Made by a program: the position numbers and the translations under genes. DNA of 64,000 bases, taken from NCBI GenBank assembly GCA_950295325.1, contig OX485805.1, positions 42,990,758-43,054,757 of the forward strand. Direction: 5' to 3'. Positions 47,226-57,460 of the stretch are shown in pieces. The notes under the pieces are model-generated. The model was not told the origin of the DNA. It saw nothing but the letters and a program-made list of their open reading frames with translations, and searched no databases. This DNA comes from Polytrichum commune (Eukaryota; Streptophyta; Polytrichopsida; Polytrichales; Polytrichaceae). Every line of letters begins with the position of its first letter. The first letter of the stretch is position 1.

Positions 47226-48080
47226 AACTTTGCTCAAGAATAAATTGAGTTCTTGAGGCATGTAGTGACAAAGGAAGTTGGTGGATAAACATGAAGAATT
47301 TCAAGGCAATCCAAGAGGAGAATTGGTCCTTGACTCAAAAAGGCTTAGGTCATTGGTTGGCCTAGCCAACTACTACCACCACTTCATTCGAGGTTTTTCT
47401 AAGGTTGCTAGGACCTTAGTCAATTTGTTGAAAAAATGGCTATCCCAAGAGTGGGATGAGCCTTGTCACCAAGCCTTTGGGAAGCTCAAGAGCAAGTTCC
47501 CTTCACAAGATGTGGTTAAGTTTCCGGGTTTTCATAAGCATTTTGAGGTGCACATGAAGACGAAGGACTTCACCATTGGCGGATGTTCATCCAAGATGGA
47601 TGACCATTGCTTATGAGAGCATTAAGCTCCATGGTTGTCGAACCTTGTCCGGCTTGTGCAAGAAATGGCTATCCCAAGAGTGGGATGAGCCGTGCCACCA
47701 AGCCATTGGGGAGCTTAAGAGCAAGTTGTCTTTGCCGCCCGTGCTCAAGCTTGCGGAGTTTGCCAAACCTTTTGAGGTGCATACGGGGGCGAGTGACTTT
47801 GCCATTGGCGGATGGTTAACGTAAGATGGATGGCCATTGCATATGAGAGCGTTAAGCTTGATGGTTATCTGACCTTATCCGACTTGTGGAAGGATTAGCT
47901 ATCCCAAGAGTGGGATGAGCCTTGCCACCAAGTCTTTGGTGAGCTTGAGAGCAAGTGTTCTTAGACGCCCGTGCTCAAGTTCGCGGAGCTTGACAAACCT
48001 CTTGAGGTGCATACGGGGGTGAGTGCCTTTGCCAATGGTGGATTATGTGTAATTGGATGGCCATTGCATATGGGAGCATG
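47226..48080 (+). pseudogene. K: RT tail and three RNase H units
   Basis: About 60 bp after the VRYKDVF...LPPK segment (47161-47220) the sequence is already at IEFLRHVVTKEVGG, the RT C-terminal region, followed by LRSLVGLANYYHHFIRGFSK (47278-47616). In the usual family layout about 190 residues including the catalytic YVDD-type box lie between; here they are absent. RNase H units start at 47439, 47668 and 47898 (229 and 230 bp apart), with HTGASDF in place of HTDAS-type sequence. Confidence 0.85.
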
Positions 48081-49690
48081 AAGCTCGATGGTTGTCAAAG
48101 AAGACAACCAACTCATGACAAAGAACTTCTTTGCCGTAGTGCATTGCTTGAAGATGTGGCGACATTATATGGGGTCGCACAAAGCAAAGGTCTACATGGA
48201 CAATGTGTCCTAAAAGTATTTTGACATACAAGCGTAAGTGAACGCCAAATCATTGCGGAGGCATGATAGTTTGGCGCTTATGAAGGTGGATTTGATCCAC
48301 AAACCGGACCGTGGAAATGTGGTGCCGGATGCGCGAAGTAGACCGGAAGAGTTCCAAGCAATGAGAACCATCCAAACCTTGTGGCTAATGTGTGCTGGCA
48401 AAGGAAACTTGTGATGCAAGATACGGGAGGGGTAAATTAACTACCCCAAAGCACAAAAGCTTTTAGGTGAACTTCGCAAGAGCAAGGTGCTCAAAGAGGT
48501 TTAGTTGGTGGACGGATTGTTCAAGTGCAAACAAAGTCGGGTATTTGTGCCACAAGGCAAGTTGAAGCTATCGGTTTTGAAGGAAAAATGTGATAGTCCT
48601 ATTGCCGGCCATAGAGGAGAAAGAAAAAACCGCCATAGAATGGTGTCATGGAGGTACCATTGGCGGTGCATAAAGGAGGATATAACCCACTTTGTGAAGG
48701 CGTGAATAAAGTGCCAAGTGAACCGAGCCTCTTACCAAAAGCAAGGCGGTTTCTTGCAACCGTTGCTTATCCCGTCGGCGCCATGGCATAGTATGTGCAT
48801 GGACTTGATCACAAGTTTGCCGGAGTCACATGGGTATGATGCCATCTTGTTGATGGTAGAGCGGTTTGCCAAGTTGGCACACATGGTGCCGATTGTGGGA
48901 ACCGCCACCGCGTTGGAGACCGCATAGCCTTTTCTCAAAGGATGGTTGAGGCACCACGGGTTGCCAAGAGTGATTGTGTGGGATCAAGATCCAAAGTTCA
49001 CAAGTGCATTTTCAATGCATTTCTCTAAGGAGGTCGCAATGAAACTAAGGTTTAGCACGGCCTTGCATTCCCAAATATTTGGGAAAACGGAGCGTGTGAA
49101 TGGAGTCTTGAAGCAATACTTGAGGAACTTGGTGGGGGCGGACCAAGGAGATTGGGCGGACTATGTGGGTCGAGTGGAGTGTAATTGCAATGTAGCCACG
49201 CACTTGGCTACCAAGGGGTGGTCTTTGGTGGTGGCTTATGGAGTGGATGCGCTCCAACCTATTAACCTAACTCTCGAGGGGGCACATTCAACACTAGAGT
49301 TCAACCAAGATGGTGAGGATTTGGCCAAGGATGGTAAACAAGTGTTGGAGATGACCAAGTTGTTGGTGGAGAAAGCCCGAAGGTGCTACGGAGTGCAAAT
49401 CAATGCCGGAAGACGCGAAGTGGAGTATGAGGTGGGCCAATAAGGTGTTGTTGAATGTGGACAACTTCACCTTGCCCAAAGGCCTTACTTCAAAAGTTCA
49501 AGTCCAAAATTGGAACTTCGTTTTCCATTGTGCAACAAGTGTTCAAGGACATGTATAAGTTGGAATTACCGCCGGACATCAAAGTGCATCCGACATTTCA
49601 TGTCTCATTACGAAAGTCATTTTAGGACGACACCTTGTGGCCCGATCACAAGCAAGTGATTAGGCCACGTCCCGACCTTGTGGAGGTCAC
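48081..49690 (+). pseudogene. K: RNase H end and integrase remnant
   Basis: RNase H C-terminal part 48081-48410, with TAA after DNVS at 48211-48213. Zinc-binding part 48440-48705 with a private TAG (gttTAGttgg) near 48500. Core 48718-48927 and 48946-49443, TAG at 48925-48927; the segment before the catalytic Glu reads SQIFGKTERVNG. A TAA at 49441-49443 after VGQ is private. The codon after NNFT is TTG here, not the stop seen in most copies. The C-terminal module runs to about 49690. Confidence 0.86.
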
Positions 49691-49729
49691 TTGGAACATG
49701 AGGTAGGAGGGCATCCTCAAGTGTAGGAA

Positions 49730-49905
49730 GCCCAAGTGAAAATGAAAAAAAAATGTACAAAGGAGTAGTTGGTGAAATGGTGAGGATACCATGAGAAAGA
49801 AACCGCTTGGGTGGCGGCAAGAGACATGGTCAACACCAATGAATTGGTGAAGCACTTTGAAGAAACTAAGGCTAAGGATTCCAATAAAATGAAGCGTAGG
49901 CATTG
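49730..49905 (+). pseudogene. K: chromodomain remnant
   Basis: Chromodomains bind methylated histone tails and steer integration of chromoviruses to heterochromatin. Here K-E-stop-L-V-K-W is followed by TGA at 49781-49783 and then GYHEKETAWVAARDM and NELVKHFEE, so the fold is recognisable but cannot be translated. The first TAG (in place of Tyr) is private to K, the TGA is shared with A, E, F, G, H and I. Confidence 0.8.
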
Positions 49906-50720
49906 ATGAGGCCATCAATCTCCTTTAGTGGGGGAGAGACGCTAGTAGCACACTTAGCTTCGAGGTTAATTGCTCCACGACATGAACTTGTTCTTTGGCT
50001 TGAGGGAATAAAATCCAAACTTTAGTGGTGCAAAGAGAAAAGTATGAGATGAGGTCCTAGTCTTGTACTTGTGCTTGGTTAATGGAAGAGGGGGAATAGA
50101 CATGCCAAACTAGGTTGGGTAAGCCGAGTAATTGGGGGCCATGGCTTGGAGGGGCCTTGGATAAAACCAAGAAACTTCTTAATTGTGGGCTTGTCCGGGC
50201 GGGGACAAGGTGATGGCGCGTGCTCATAAAAGTGCTACCCGCGAGCTAACGAAAGTTGGCGCATGGGAGTCATGAACCCATGTCTCGAAAAAGCAAAGTG
50301 GGAACCGAGTCGGGCGGGACTTGGCATCACCCCCGTGCGATCGAGGCGTGGCTTAACAATGGAAAGCCATCTCGGAGTTGCAACCGAGACAACTTAGTGG
50401 AAGCGTTGAGGTCTCGCCTAGATGTGTCACGTTAGGCTAGTGGAGCCTAACGGGGGAGGCCCCAAAGGAGGGGCAACCCAAGTGAGTCCCAAAGTAGGTG
50501 GGTCTAGTGTAGGTTAGGTCCTTGGAGGAGAGATCCAAGGTCGCTAACGGACCACCTAGGAACGACACCTTTGGGACTATGCCAAATTTGAAGATGCATT
50601 GTGGGGGTCGCGCCCTAAGGTAAACACAATGCCGCACCATAGAGGATGGCAACTTGAGAATTGGTGTGCCGACTACGAGTATAGTCGATGAGGGCATCGA
50701 CTCCGTTTGGTGGGGGTGAG
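49906..50720 (+). other. K: non-coding 3' region and polypurine tract
   Basis: About 815 bp, no coding domain, ending in ggtgggggtgag at 50709-50720. Confidence 0.75.
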
Positions 50721-51693
50721 TGTCGCGCACCTCTCCATGAGGAGTGCCCGAAACACCATGGGCACAAGGGGGACCCCGGAGTGACACCCGGGACTTGTGG
50801 CGCCGTTGGTGAGAGGGCCCAAGTGATCCTAGTGTGGGTGAGGGCCCCGGGCGTTGGGAACGCCTCCCACCCACGAAGACTAGGAGGCACAAGGGTAAGG
50901 CCATGAGCTATGCGTAGCTCATGGCGTGGTGATTCTAGAAAGCTCAAGAACACCTCAATCGGAGGTGTGAGCTAGGAGTTATGGCCATTTGAGTGGGGCG
51001 CTGTCCCGGGACAGCGCCCTGCTACAGCAGTGCCTGGGAGTGATTCCCGGGACTGCCAAGGTTCAAACAGGCATAACTTCCTCAAGACTTGCCCGATTGG
51101 GACAAGCGAGGAACCCATCGGCATCTACGTGAAGCGTAGATGAGGATGGAGTGGTTGGTTGTTATGATCAGACATCATACAAGGAAGTTATGATGGTCTG
51201 AAGCTGCTGGGGGGGTTCTAGGCCCAGCAGCTAAGGGAAAATGTCCACTTGGCCCCAACTCTTGGTAGAGAGACAAGAGGTTGGTTGGCGGTGGGGTAGG
51301 GGCTCCGTGTAGAGTCCTAGAGGCTTATATGGGTGAGGTGGTATGGCCTCACCCACCCGAGGCCGAACGGCAAGGCCTCCATGGGCTTTGGCCTATTGTG
51401 AGGCCATAGTTGCCTAGTATGCTTCGGGTTGTTGTAGTGTTGCTCCGGCAATGCGATGATCAACATAGGATTGGACTTCCATGGATGGAAGTCCACATTG
51501 GGGAAATGGGTTACCAATTAAGGGGTGAGTCCCGAAAGCAAAGTAGGAGGGTTGGTTCCCTCCTATGAACTATTGGTCCGGGGTAAGAGGAGCTAACCAT
51601 TAGCATGGCGGAATGCGAATGGTTAGCGCTCGTAACCTTTGCTAGAAACGAAAATTGGCAAGATTGTTAAGGGACCTAGCAAGGGTTGCGACA
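50721..51693 (+). repeat. K: 3' LTR
   Basis: 973 bp, apparently identical to 44635-45607. Confidence 0.95.
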
Positions 51694-51698
51694 ATAGG

Positions 51699-53049
51699 AG
51701 TCCTTGTCAATTTGAACTTCAATTCTTTGCCATTATGACACATCATAATGCACCGCAAGCACACCCGCTTGCACCTCACATCTATCATGTGAGTTTCAAA
51801 GAAGGCGGCCTTCACAATGACATGCATTTCATCTATTTCACTTGGTGTGAAATTTTGACAAAAATCCAATGTCTCACATTGAAAGGTTACATGCATCGCG
51901 GCCTCCTTTGTCTCATGCGGTTTGCCCTTTCCAAACCGCACCTTGGTGGGTTTGCCCGCTCTATCAATCGGCAAGCCCCAACTCCCTTGTGAGTTTTGGG
52001 CTCAAGAAGGAATGGCTTGCCTCTTTGTCAACCCATGAGACAATTCTCCCATTCATTTGAGCCTCAAGGTACAAAAGACTTGGCCTTGGCTAAAGGCTAC
52101 TAGCCTAGGCCACAATGCCATCGTCTTACATTCGGTCCTCGGCAACTTGGCTTGGCTTGGTCCGCAAAGCCAACTTTAAACATTTCGTCCGCGGGACAAA
52201 TTGGTTTGGTGCCACAAAACCAATTTCTAATAGTTTGTCCGCAAAACAAACATGTTTTGCCTTGGTAGCACAAAGCCACCTTCCCACACTCCGTCCGCAG
52301 CACGAACATGAATTGCCTTGGTAGGACAAACCCACCTCCCAACATTCCGTCTGCGGCACAAGTATGATTTGCTTTGGAAGCATAAAGCCACCTTTCAACA
52401 TTCCGTCCGCGGCTCCAACATGTTTTGCCTAAGTAAAATGGACCAAACAATTTGCACTCATTTCTTTGGGACCTACTTTGGCTAAAGCCACTTGTGGTGA
52501 TGCGCCGCCAAACTTCTCTTTGGGACCATCCGCTTCAATGCTCTTGCAAACTTGATGGTCCCCACCATGTCCTCAAGAAGCCTTGGGGACTTAAACAAGG
52601 CATCCACCACCCGCTTTTAAAACCCCACCTAAAAATATGCATTTCTTAGAAAGCTTGTCCATTTTAGGTGTATCCTTCATTTATGCGTATGAATAGCGCA
52701 CATAGGCCTTAAGAGGCCCCGGGTGCCTCATTAGCACCAAATTCATTCCAACATTAATACCTTCCAAGCATTTCGTATTGGAATTTCAATCCAACATTAA
52801 TGCCCTCCAAGGTTTTGGGTGCTTTCGGTATTCTAGGCCCCAAATGTTTTTTTTTTTTTAGGTTTGCGGGAGCCCTTTTCAAAGCACTCCTCCATTTTCC
52901 TTACCAAATCCACCCTCATGCCCACCATTGTCATTAGAACCAATGGTATGGTCAAATTCCACTTGCACATGATCCTTGTTCCAATTTGAGCCTCACAACC
53001 TTTTGGGAACCCCGGGCTCACCATCATAACCCGCACATTTGCTAGCCAT
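51699..53049 (-). pseudogene. J: protease (second block) and gag remnant
   Basis: Minus strand. The protease body is open at 51642-51974 in a frame that runs into K's LTR; its true part starts at 51699. The DKEA relic is near 52020-52035 (rc of cctctttgtcaac). Gag runs to the ATG at 53049-53047, with about five ~56-bp units at 52150-52420 and a T run at about 52850-52859. The start frame is closed early, as in the other copies. Confidence 0.77.
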
Positions 53050-53086
53050 GTCTCCCTCAAAGTGCGAGCCCAAATATTGGAACCCT

Positions 53087-53098
53087 GCTCTGATACCA
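53087..53098 (-). promoter_or_regulatory. J: primer binding site (tRNA-Met)
   Basis: gctctgatacca on the plus strand, two bases from the LTR. Confidence 0.9.
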
Positions 53099-53100
53099 AG

Positions 53101-53824
53101 TGTCGCAACCCTTGCTAGCCCCCTTGACAATCTTGCCAATTTTCATTTTCTAGCAAAGGTTACGAGCGCTAACCCTTCGCATTCCGCCATGCTAATGGTT
53201 AGCTCCTCTTACCCCGGACCATATAGTTCATAGGAGGGAACCAACCCTCCTACTTTGCTTTCGGGACTCACTCCTTAATCGGTAACCCATTTCCCCAATG
53301 TGGACTTCCATCCATGGAAGTCCAATCCTATGTTGATCATCGCATTGCCGGAGCAACACTACAACAACCCGAACCATACTAAGCAACTATGGCCTCACAT
53401 TGGGCCAATGCCCATGGAGGCCTTGCCGTTCGGCCTCGGGTGGATGAGGCCACACCACCTCACCCATATAAGCCTCTAGGACTTCACGCGGGGCCCCTAC
53501 CCCACCGTCAACCAACCTCTTGTCTCTCTACCAAGAGTTGGGGCCAAGTGGACATTTTCCTTTAGCTGCTGGGCCTAGAACCGCCCAGCAGCTTCAGACC
53601 ATCATAACTTCCTTGTATGATGTCTGATCATAACAACCAACCACTTCATCTTCATCTACGCTTCACGTAGATGCCGATGGACTCCTCACTTGCCCCATTC
53701 GGGAAAGTATTGAGGAAGTTATGCCTGTTTGAACCTTGGCAGTCCCGGGAATCACTCCCAGGCACTGCTGTAACAAGGCGCTGTCCCGGGACAGCGCCCC
53801 ACTCAAATGGCCATAACTCCTAGC
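53101..53824 (-). repeat. J: 5' LTR, left part
   Basis: First 724 bp as read on the plus strand, interrupted by the hAT insertion. The last eight bases (ctcctagc, 53817-53824) are the duplicated hAT target. Confidence 0.92.
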
Positions 53825-53842
53825 CAGTGTTCAAGATTGAAG
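53825..53842 (+). repeat. hAT left terminal inverted repeat
   Basis: CAGTGTTCAAGATTGAAG; the exact complement ends the element at 55360-55377. Confidence 0.95.
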
Positions 53843-53971
53843 TCTTCAATGCCCTTCAAACGCGATTTGGCCCTTCAAAATATACCTCTCTCAAAACAGC
53901 CCTTCAAAATGCAACCCCAAACTCAAAATGAAAACTTCACTTGACGTCCTCAAAATTTTTACACCCGTCAA

Positions 53972-53989
53972 CACTGTAGCGCTACAGTG
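53972..53989. repeat. 18-bp palindrome in the hAT left end
   Basis: CACTGTAGCGCTACAGTG, a perfect palindrome; its half-site gctacagtga recurs at 54001-54010. Could be a protein-binding site or chance. Confidence 0.55.
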
Positions 53990-54152
53990 ACGAGGAGGTC
54001 GCTACAGTGACAACCTCAACACCTAGCAAATGATTCATTCAACATCGATCTGACTTGGAATTCAACTTTTTAGGTCTTGCAAAAGATTGGAATCCAACCC
54101 TTTCTTTGGTAAGCATTGAGTCAGTGTTGTAGTGTGATGTGATTCAATCAAT

Positions 54153-55184
54153 GTGAAATCAGTGCTGATTTGGGTGAGATGGTTATCCCGTGGCTTGGTC
54201 ATGGAGAGATTGGTATTTTGTATGCCTGCAATTTTAGAAATTTGGGAGGTTGAAGAACCCACATGGTACAAGGATCTAACTTCTCTTCAGTTCCAATTTT
54301 TCATTCACATGCTAGCTGATATATTATCAGAGTTGAATAAGGTCAATCACAAGTTTCAGTTTGATCTTGTAGATATCACTAGCATAGCTTCTACGATTGA
54401 TGTAACAATCAGCTTGTTTCGTAGACACTATCTGGGTGTAAGTTTTGGCCTGACAACCAAACACCTAGGAAAGTTTCTCCGCGAGGTGGTACCCAATGGG
54501 CAAATATTGTATGTTGATAGTTTTGGGTGTGAAAAAATGCATATCTTGCATTATGATTCCATGCCCGAGTGTGACGTAGGAGGCTCATTGGAGGCATGCA
54601 TCATGTTGGGGAGGCAGTATGTGTAGAAGATCATCGATTCACTCAATGATCGATTTCCTGACCTGTCCATTTTCAATGCGGCCCGGCTTTTTAGCCCGAA
54701 GCACTATCCCGTAGATGAATTGGACAGAGGGACATTAACGGAACAATGGTTGAACCGGTTGGTGACACATTTCCGTTGGAGCGATGACCTTGTTAATCAA
54801 TGCAATGCGGAATTGCTAGAATTCGTGGAGATGTTATGTTCCGTTTGTGAACGCCGAAGTATGCAAGAAGCTTGGGTTTTTTGTGGCAATGACCGGGAGT
54901 TCATGATTAATTGGCCAACTATGATGTCGCTATAGCAAGCCATACTTGTGATCCCAACTAGCACTGCTGTTTGTGAGCGTGGTTTTTCAAAGCAAAATTG
55001 GGTTAAGAGTGAAAGGAGAACTAGACTCAACCTTGACACACTAGATGCTTTAATGAGGGTTAGTCTAAATGGGTTAGGAGTTGAATTCATGGATTGGGAT
55101 AGTATTTTTGAATCTTGGAAAATTGGCACAAGAACCAACAAGCGTGGGGCATTATCACTAGAAGAGGTGGAGTTAGATGGTTGA
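54153..55184 (+). pseudogene. hAT transposase C-terminal remnant
   Basis: One frame of 344 codons broken by two TAG stops (54624-54626 and 54933-54935), both of which could be former CAG codons. The last block (54948-55184) contains the hAT dimerisation signature PTSTAVCERGFSKQN, followed by RTRLNLDTLDALMRVSLNG. The middle block resembles the region before the dimerisation domain of hAT transposases related to zinc-finger-862-like proteins. The N-terminal BED zinc finger and the RNase H-like catalytic part are not seen, matching the short element length. The first ATG used here is arbitrary. It makes no working transposase; its movement would have needed one supplied in trans. Confidence 0.85.
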
Positions 55185-55359
55185 TTCTTAATTCTTCACA
55201 TTGTATTGGAAGCATGCACCATATAAATCATGCATAAGTTTAATATGAGTTTTTTATATTTTATTTCTATATTACTGAATTGACGTCTTGAATTTAAACT
55301 AGCCCTTCAACCGAAGGGCTCAAATTTTAGAGCCCTTCAAAATGAAACTCATATGAGGG

Positions 55360-55377
55360 CTTCAATCTTGAACACTG
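55360..55377 (-). repeat. hAT right terminal inverted repeat
   Basis: CTTCAATCTTGAACACTG on the plus strand, complement of the left repeat. Confidence 0.95.
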
Positions 55378-55385
55378 CTCCTAGC

Positions 55386-55635
55386 TCACACCTCGGATTG
55401 AGGTGTTCTTGAGCTTTCTAGAATCACCACGCCATGAGCTACGCATAGCTCATGGCCTTTCCCTTGTACCTCCTAGTCTTTGTGGGTGGGAGGCGTTCCC
55501 AACGCCCGGGGCCCTCACCCACACTAGGATCACTTGGGCCCTCTCACCAACGGCGCCACAAGTCCCGGGTGTCACTCCGGGGTCCCCCTTGTGCCCATGG
55601 TGTTTCGGGCACTCCTCAAGGAGAGGTGCGCGACA
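55386..55635 (-). repeat. J: 5' LTR, right part
   Basis: Resumes the LTR after the hAT and its duplicated target, ending gtgcgcgaca. Variants ccttgtacctcctagtcttt and ctcaaggagagg match J's 3' LTR. Confidence 0.92.
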
Positions 55636-55640
55636 CTCGA

Positions 55641-57460
55641 TGGTTGTCAAAGAAGACAACCAACTCATGACAAAGAACTTCTTTGCCGTAGTGCATTGCT
55701 TGAAGATGTGGCGACATTATATGGGGTCGCACAAAGCAAAGGTCTACATGGACAACGTGTCCTAAAAGTATTTTGACATTCAAGCGTAAGTGAACGCCAA
55801 GTCATTGCGGAGGCATGATAGTTTGGCGCTTATGAAGGTGGATTTGATCCACAAACCGGACCGTGGAAATGTGGTGCCGGATGCGCGAAGTAGACCGGAA
55901 GAGTTCCAAGCAATGAGAACCATCCAAACCTTGTGGCTAATGTGTGCCGGCCAAGGAAACTTGTGATGCAAGATACGGGAGGGGTAAATTAACTACCCCA
56001 AAGCACAAAAGCTTTTAGGTGAACTTCGCAAGAGCAAGGTGCTCAAAGATATTAAGTTGGTGGACGGATTGTTCAAGTGCAAACAAAGTCGGGTGTATGT
56101 GCCACAAGGCAAGTTGAGGCTATCGGTTTTGAAGGAGGAATTTGATAGTCCTATTGCCGGCCATAGAGGAGAAAAATAAAACCACCATAGAATGGTGTCA
56201 AAGAGGTACCATTGGCGGTGCATAAAGGAAGATATAGCCCACTTTGTGAAGGCTTGAATCAAAGTGCAAAGTGAACCGAGCCTCTTACCAAAAGCAAGGC
56301 GGCTTCTTGCAACCGTTGCCTATCCCGTTGGCGCCATGGCATAGTATGTGCATGGACTTGATCACAAGTTTGCCGGAGTCACATGGGTATGATGCCATCT
56401 TGTTGATGGTAGAGCGGTTTGCCAAGTGGGCACACATGGTGCCGATTGTGGGAACCGCCACCGCGTTGGAGACCGCATAGCCTTTTCTCAAAGGATGATT
56501 GAGGCACCACGGGTTGCCAAGAGTGATTGTGTGGGATCAAGATCCAAAGTTCACAAGTGCATTTTCAATGCATTTCTCTAAGGAGGTCGGAATGAAACTA
56601 AGGTTTAGCACGACCTTGCATTCCCAAATGAATGGGAAATCGGAGCGTGTGAATGGAGTCTTGAAGCAATACTTGAGGAACTTGGTGGGGGCGGACCAAG
56701 GAGATTGGGCGGACTATGTGGGTCGAGCGGAGTGTAATTGAAATGTAGCCACGCACTTGGCTACCAAGGGGTGGTCTTTCGTGGTGGCTTATGGAGTGGA
56801 TGCGCTCCAACCTATTAACCTAGCTCTCGAGGGGGCACATTCAACACTAGAGTTCAACCAAGATGGTGAGGACTTGGCCAAGAAGCGTGAACAAGTCTTG
56901 GAGATGACCAAGTTGTTGGTGGAGAAAGCCCGAAGGTGCTACGGAGTGCAAATCAATGCCGGAAGACGCGAAGTGGAGAATGAGGTGGGCCAAAAGGCGT
57001 TGTTGAATATGAACAACTTCACTTAGCCGGAAGGCCTCACTCCAAAGTTCATGTCCAAAATTGGAGCTTCGTTTTCCATTGTGGAACAAGTGTTCAAGGA
57101 CATATATAAGTTGGAATTACCGCCGGAGATCAAAGTGCATCCGACATTTCATGTCTCATTACGAAAGTCATTTTAGGACGACACCTTGTGGCCCGATCAC
57201 AAGCAAGTGATTAGGCCACCTCCCGACCTTGTGGAGGTCATTTGGAACATGAGGTAGGAGGGCATCCTCAAGTGTAGGAAGCCCAAGTGAAAAGGAAAGA
57301 AAAAGTACAAAGGAATACTTGGTGAAATGGTGAGGATACCATCAGAAAGAAACCGCTTGGGTGGCGGCAAGAGACATGGTCAACACCAATGAATTGGTGA
57401 AGCACTTTGAAGAAACTAAGGCTAGACATTCCAATAAAAAGAAGCGTAGGCATTGATGAG
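55641..57460 (+). pseudogene. I: RNase H end, integrase and chromodomain remnant
   Basis: RNase H part 55641-55970 (KNFFAVVHCLKMWRHY, then TAA after DNVS), zinc-binding part 55993-56262 (shifted by an indel near 56176), core 56271-56480, 56499-56741 and 56757-57026, C-terminal module about 57030-57260, chromodomain to 57460. TAG at 56478-56480; a private TGA near 56739 splits the core; TAG after NNFT at 57024-57026. SERVNG with its Glu is present. Confidence 0.86.

Larger units (their letters stand above)
44635..51693 (+). mobile_element. Element K: complete 7.06-kb chromovirus, youngest copy
   Basis: Uninterrupted plus-strand copy with both 973-bp LTRs, primer site and polypurine tract, flanked by atagg (44630-44634 and 51694-51698) in J's protease relic. 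I found no difference between its LTRs on a full read, so it is the youngest insertion in the window that can be dated this way, despite having no usable reading frame. Confidence 0.95.
53825..55377 (+). mobile_element. hAT DNA transposon, 1,553 bp, internally deleted
   Basis: Perfect 18-bp terminal inverted repeats and an exact 8-bp duplication (ctcctagc, 53817-53824 and 55378-55385) define it as a hAT element inserted in J's 5' LTR; removing it and one target copy restores the LTR. The motif gcccttcaaa recurs near both ends (three times at 53850-53915, twice at 55300-55340), a likely set of subterminal transposase-binding sites. Its AT content and coding remnant are unlike the surrounding family. 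It is much shorter than autonomous hAT elements (usually 2.5-5 kb). Confidence 0.95.
40221..55635 (-). mobile_element. Element J: chromovirus with K and a hAT nested inside
   Basis: Minus-strand element with both LTRs, flanked by ctcga (40216-40220 and 55636-55640) in I's RNase H sequence. Without K (7,059 bp) and the hAT (1,553 bp) it is about 6.8 kb. Its LTRs differ more than those of F, G or K and look mosaic. Confidence 0.93.

Noticed and set aside
50615-50953. A 112-codon frame antisense in every LTR (and a 155-codon frame in another phase)
   Set aside because: They recur because the GC-rich LTR recurs, cross the LTR edge into different flanks, and overlap each other in several frames. 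No domain or start context supports coding.
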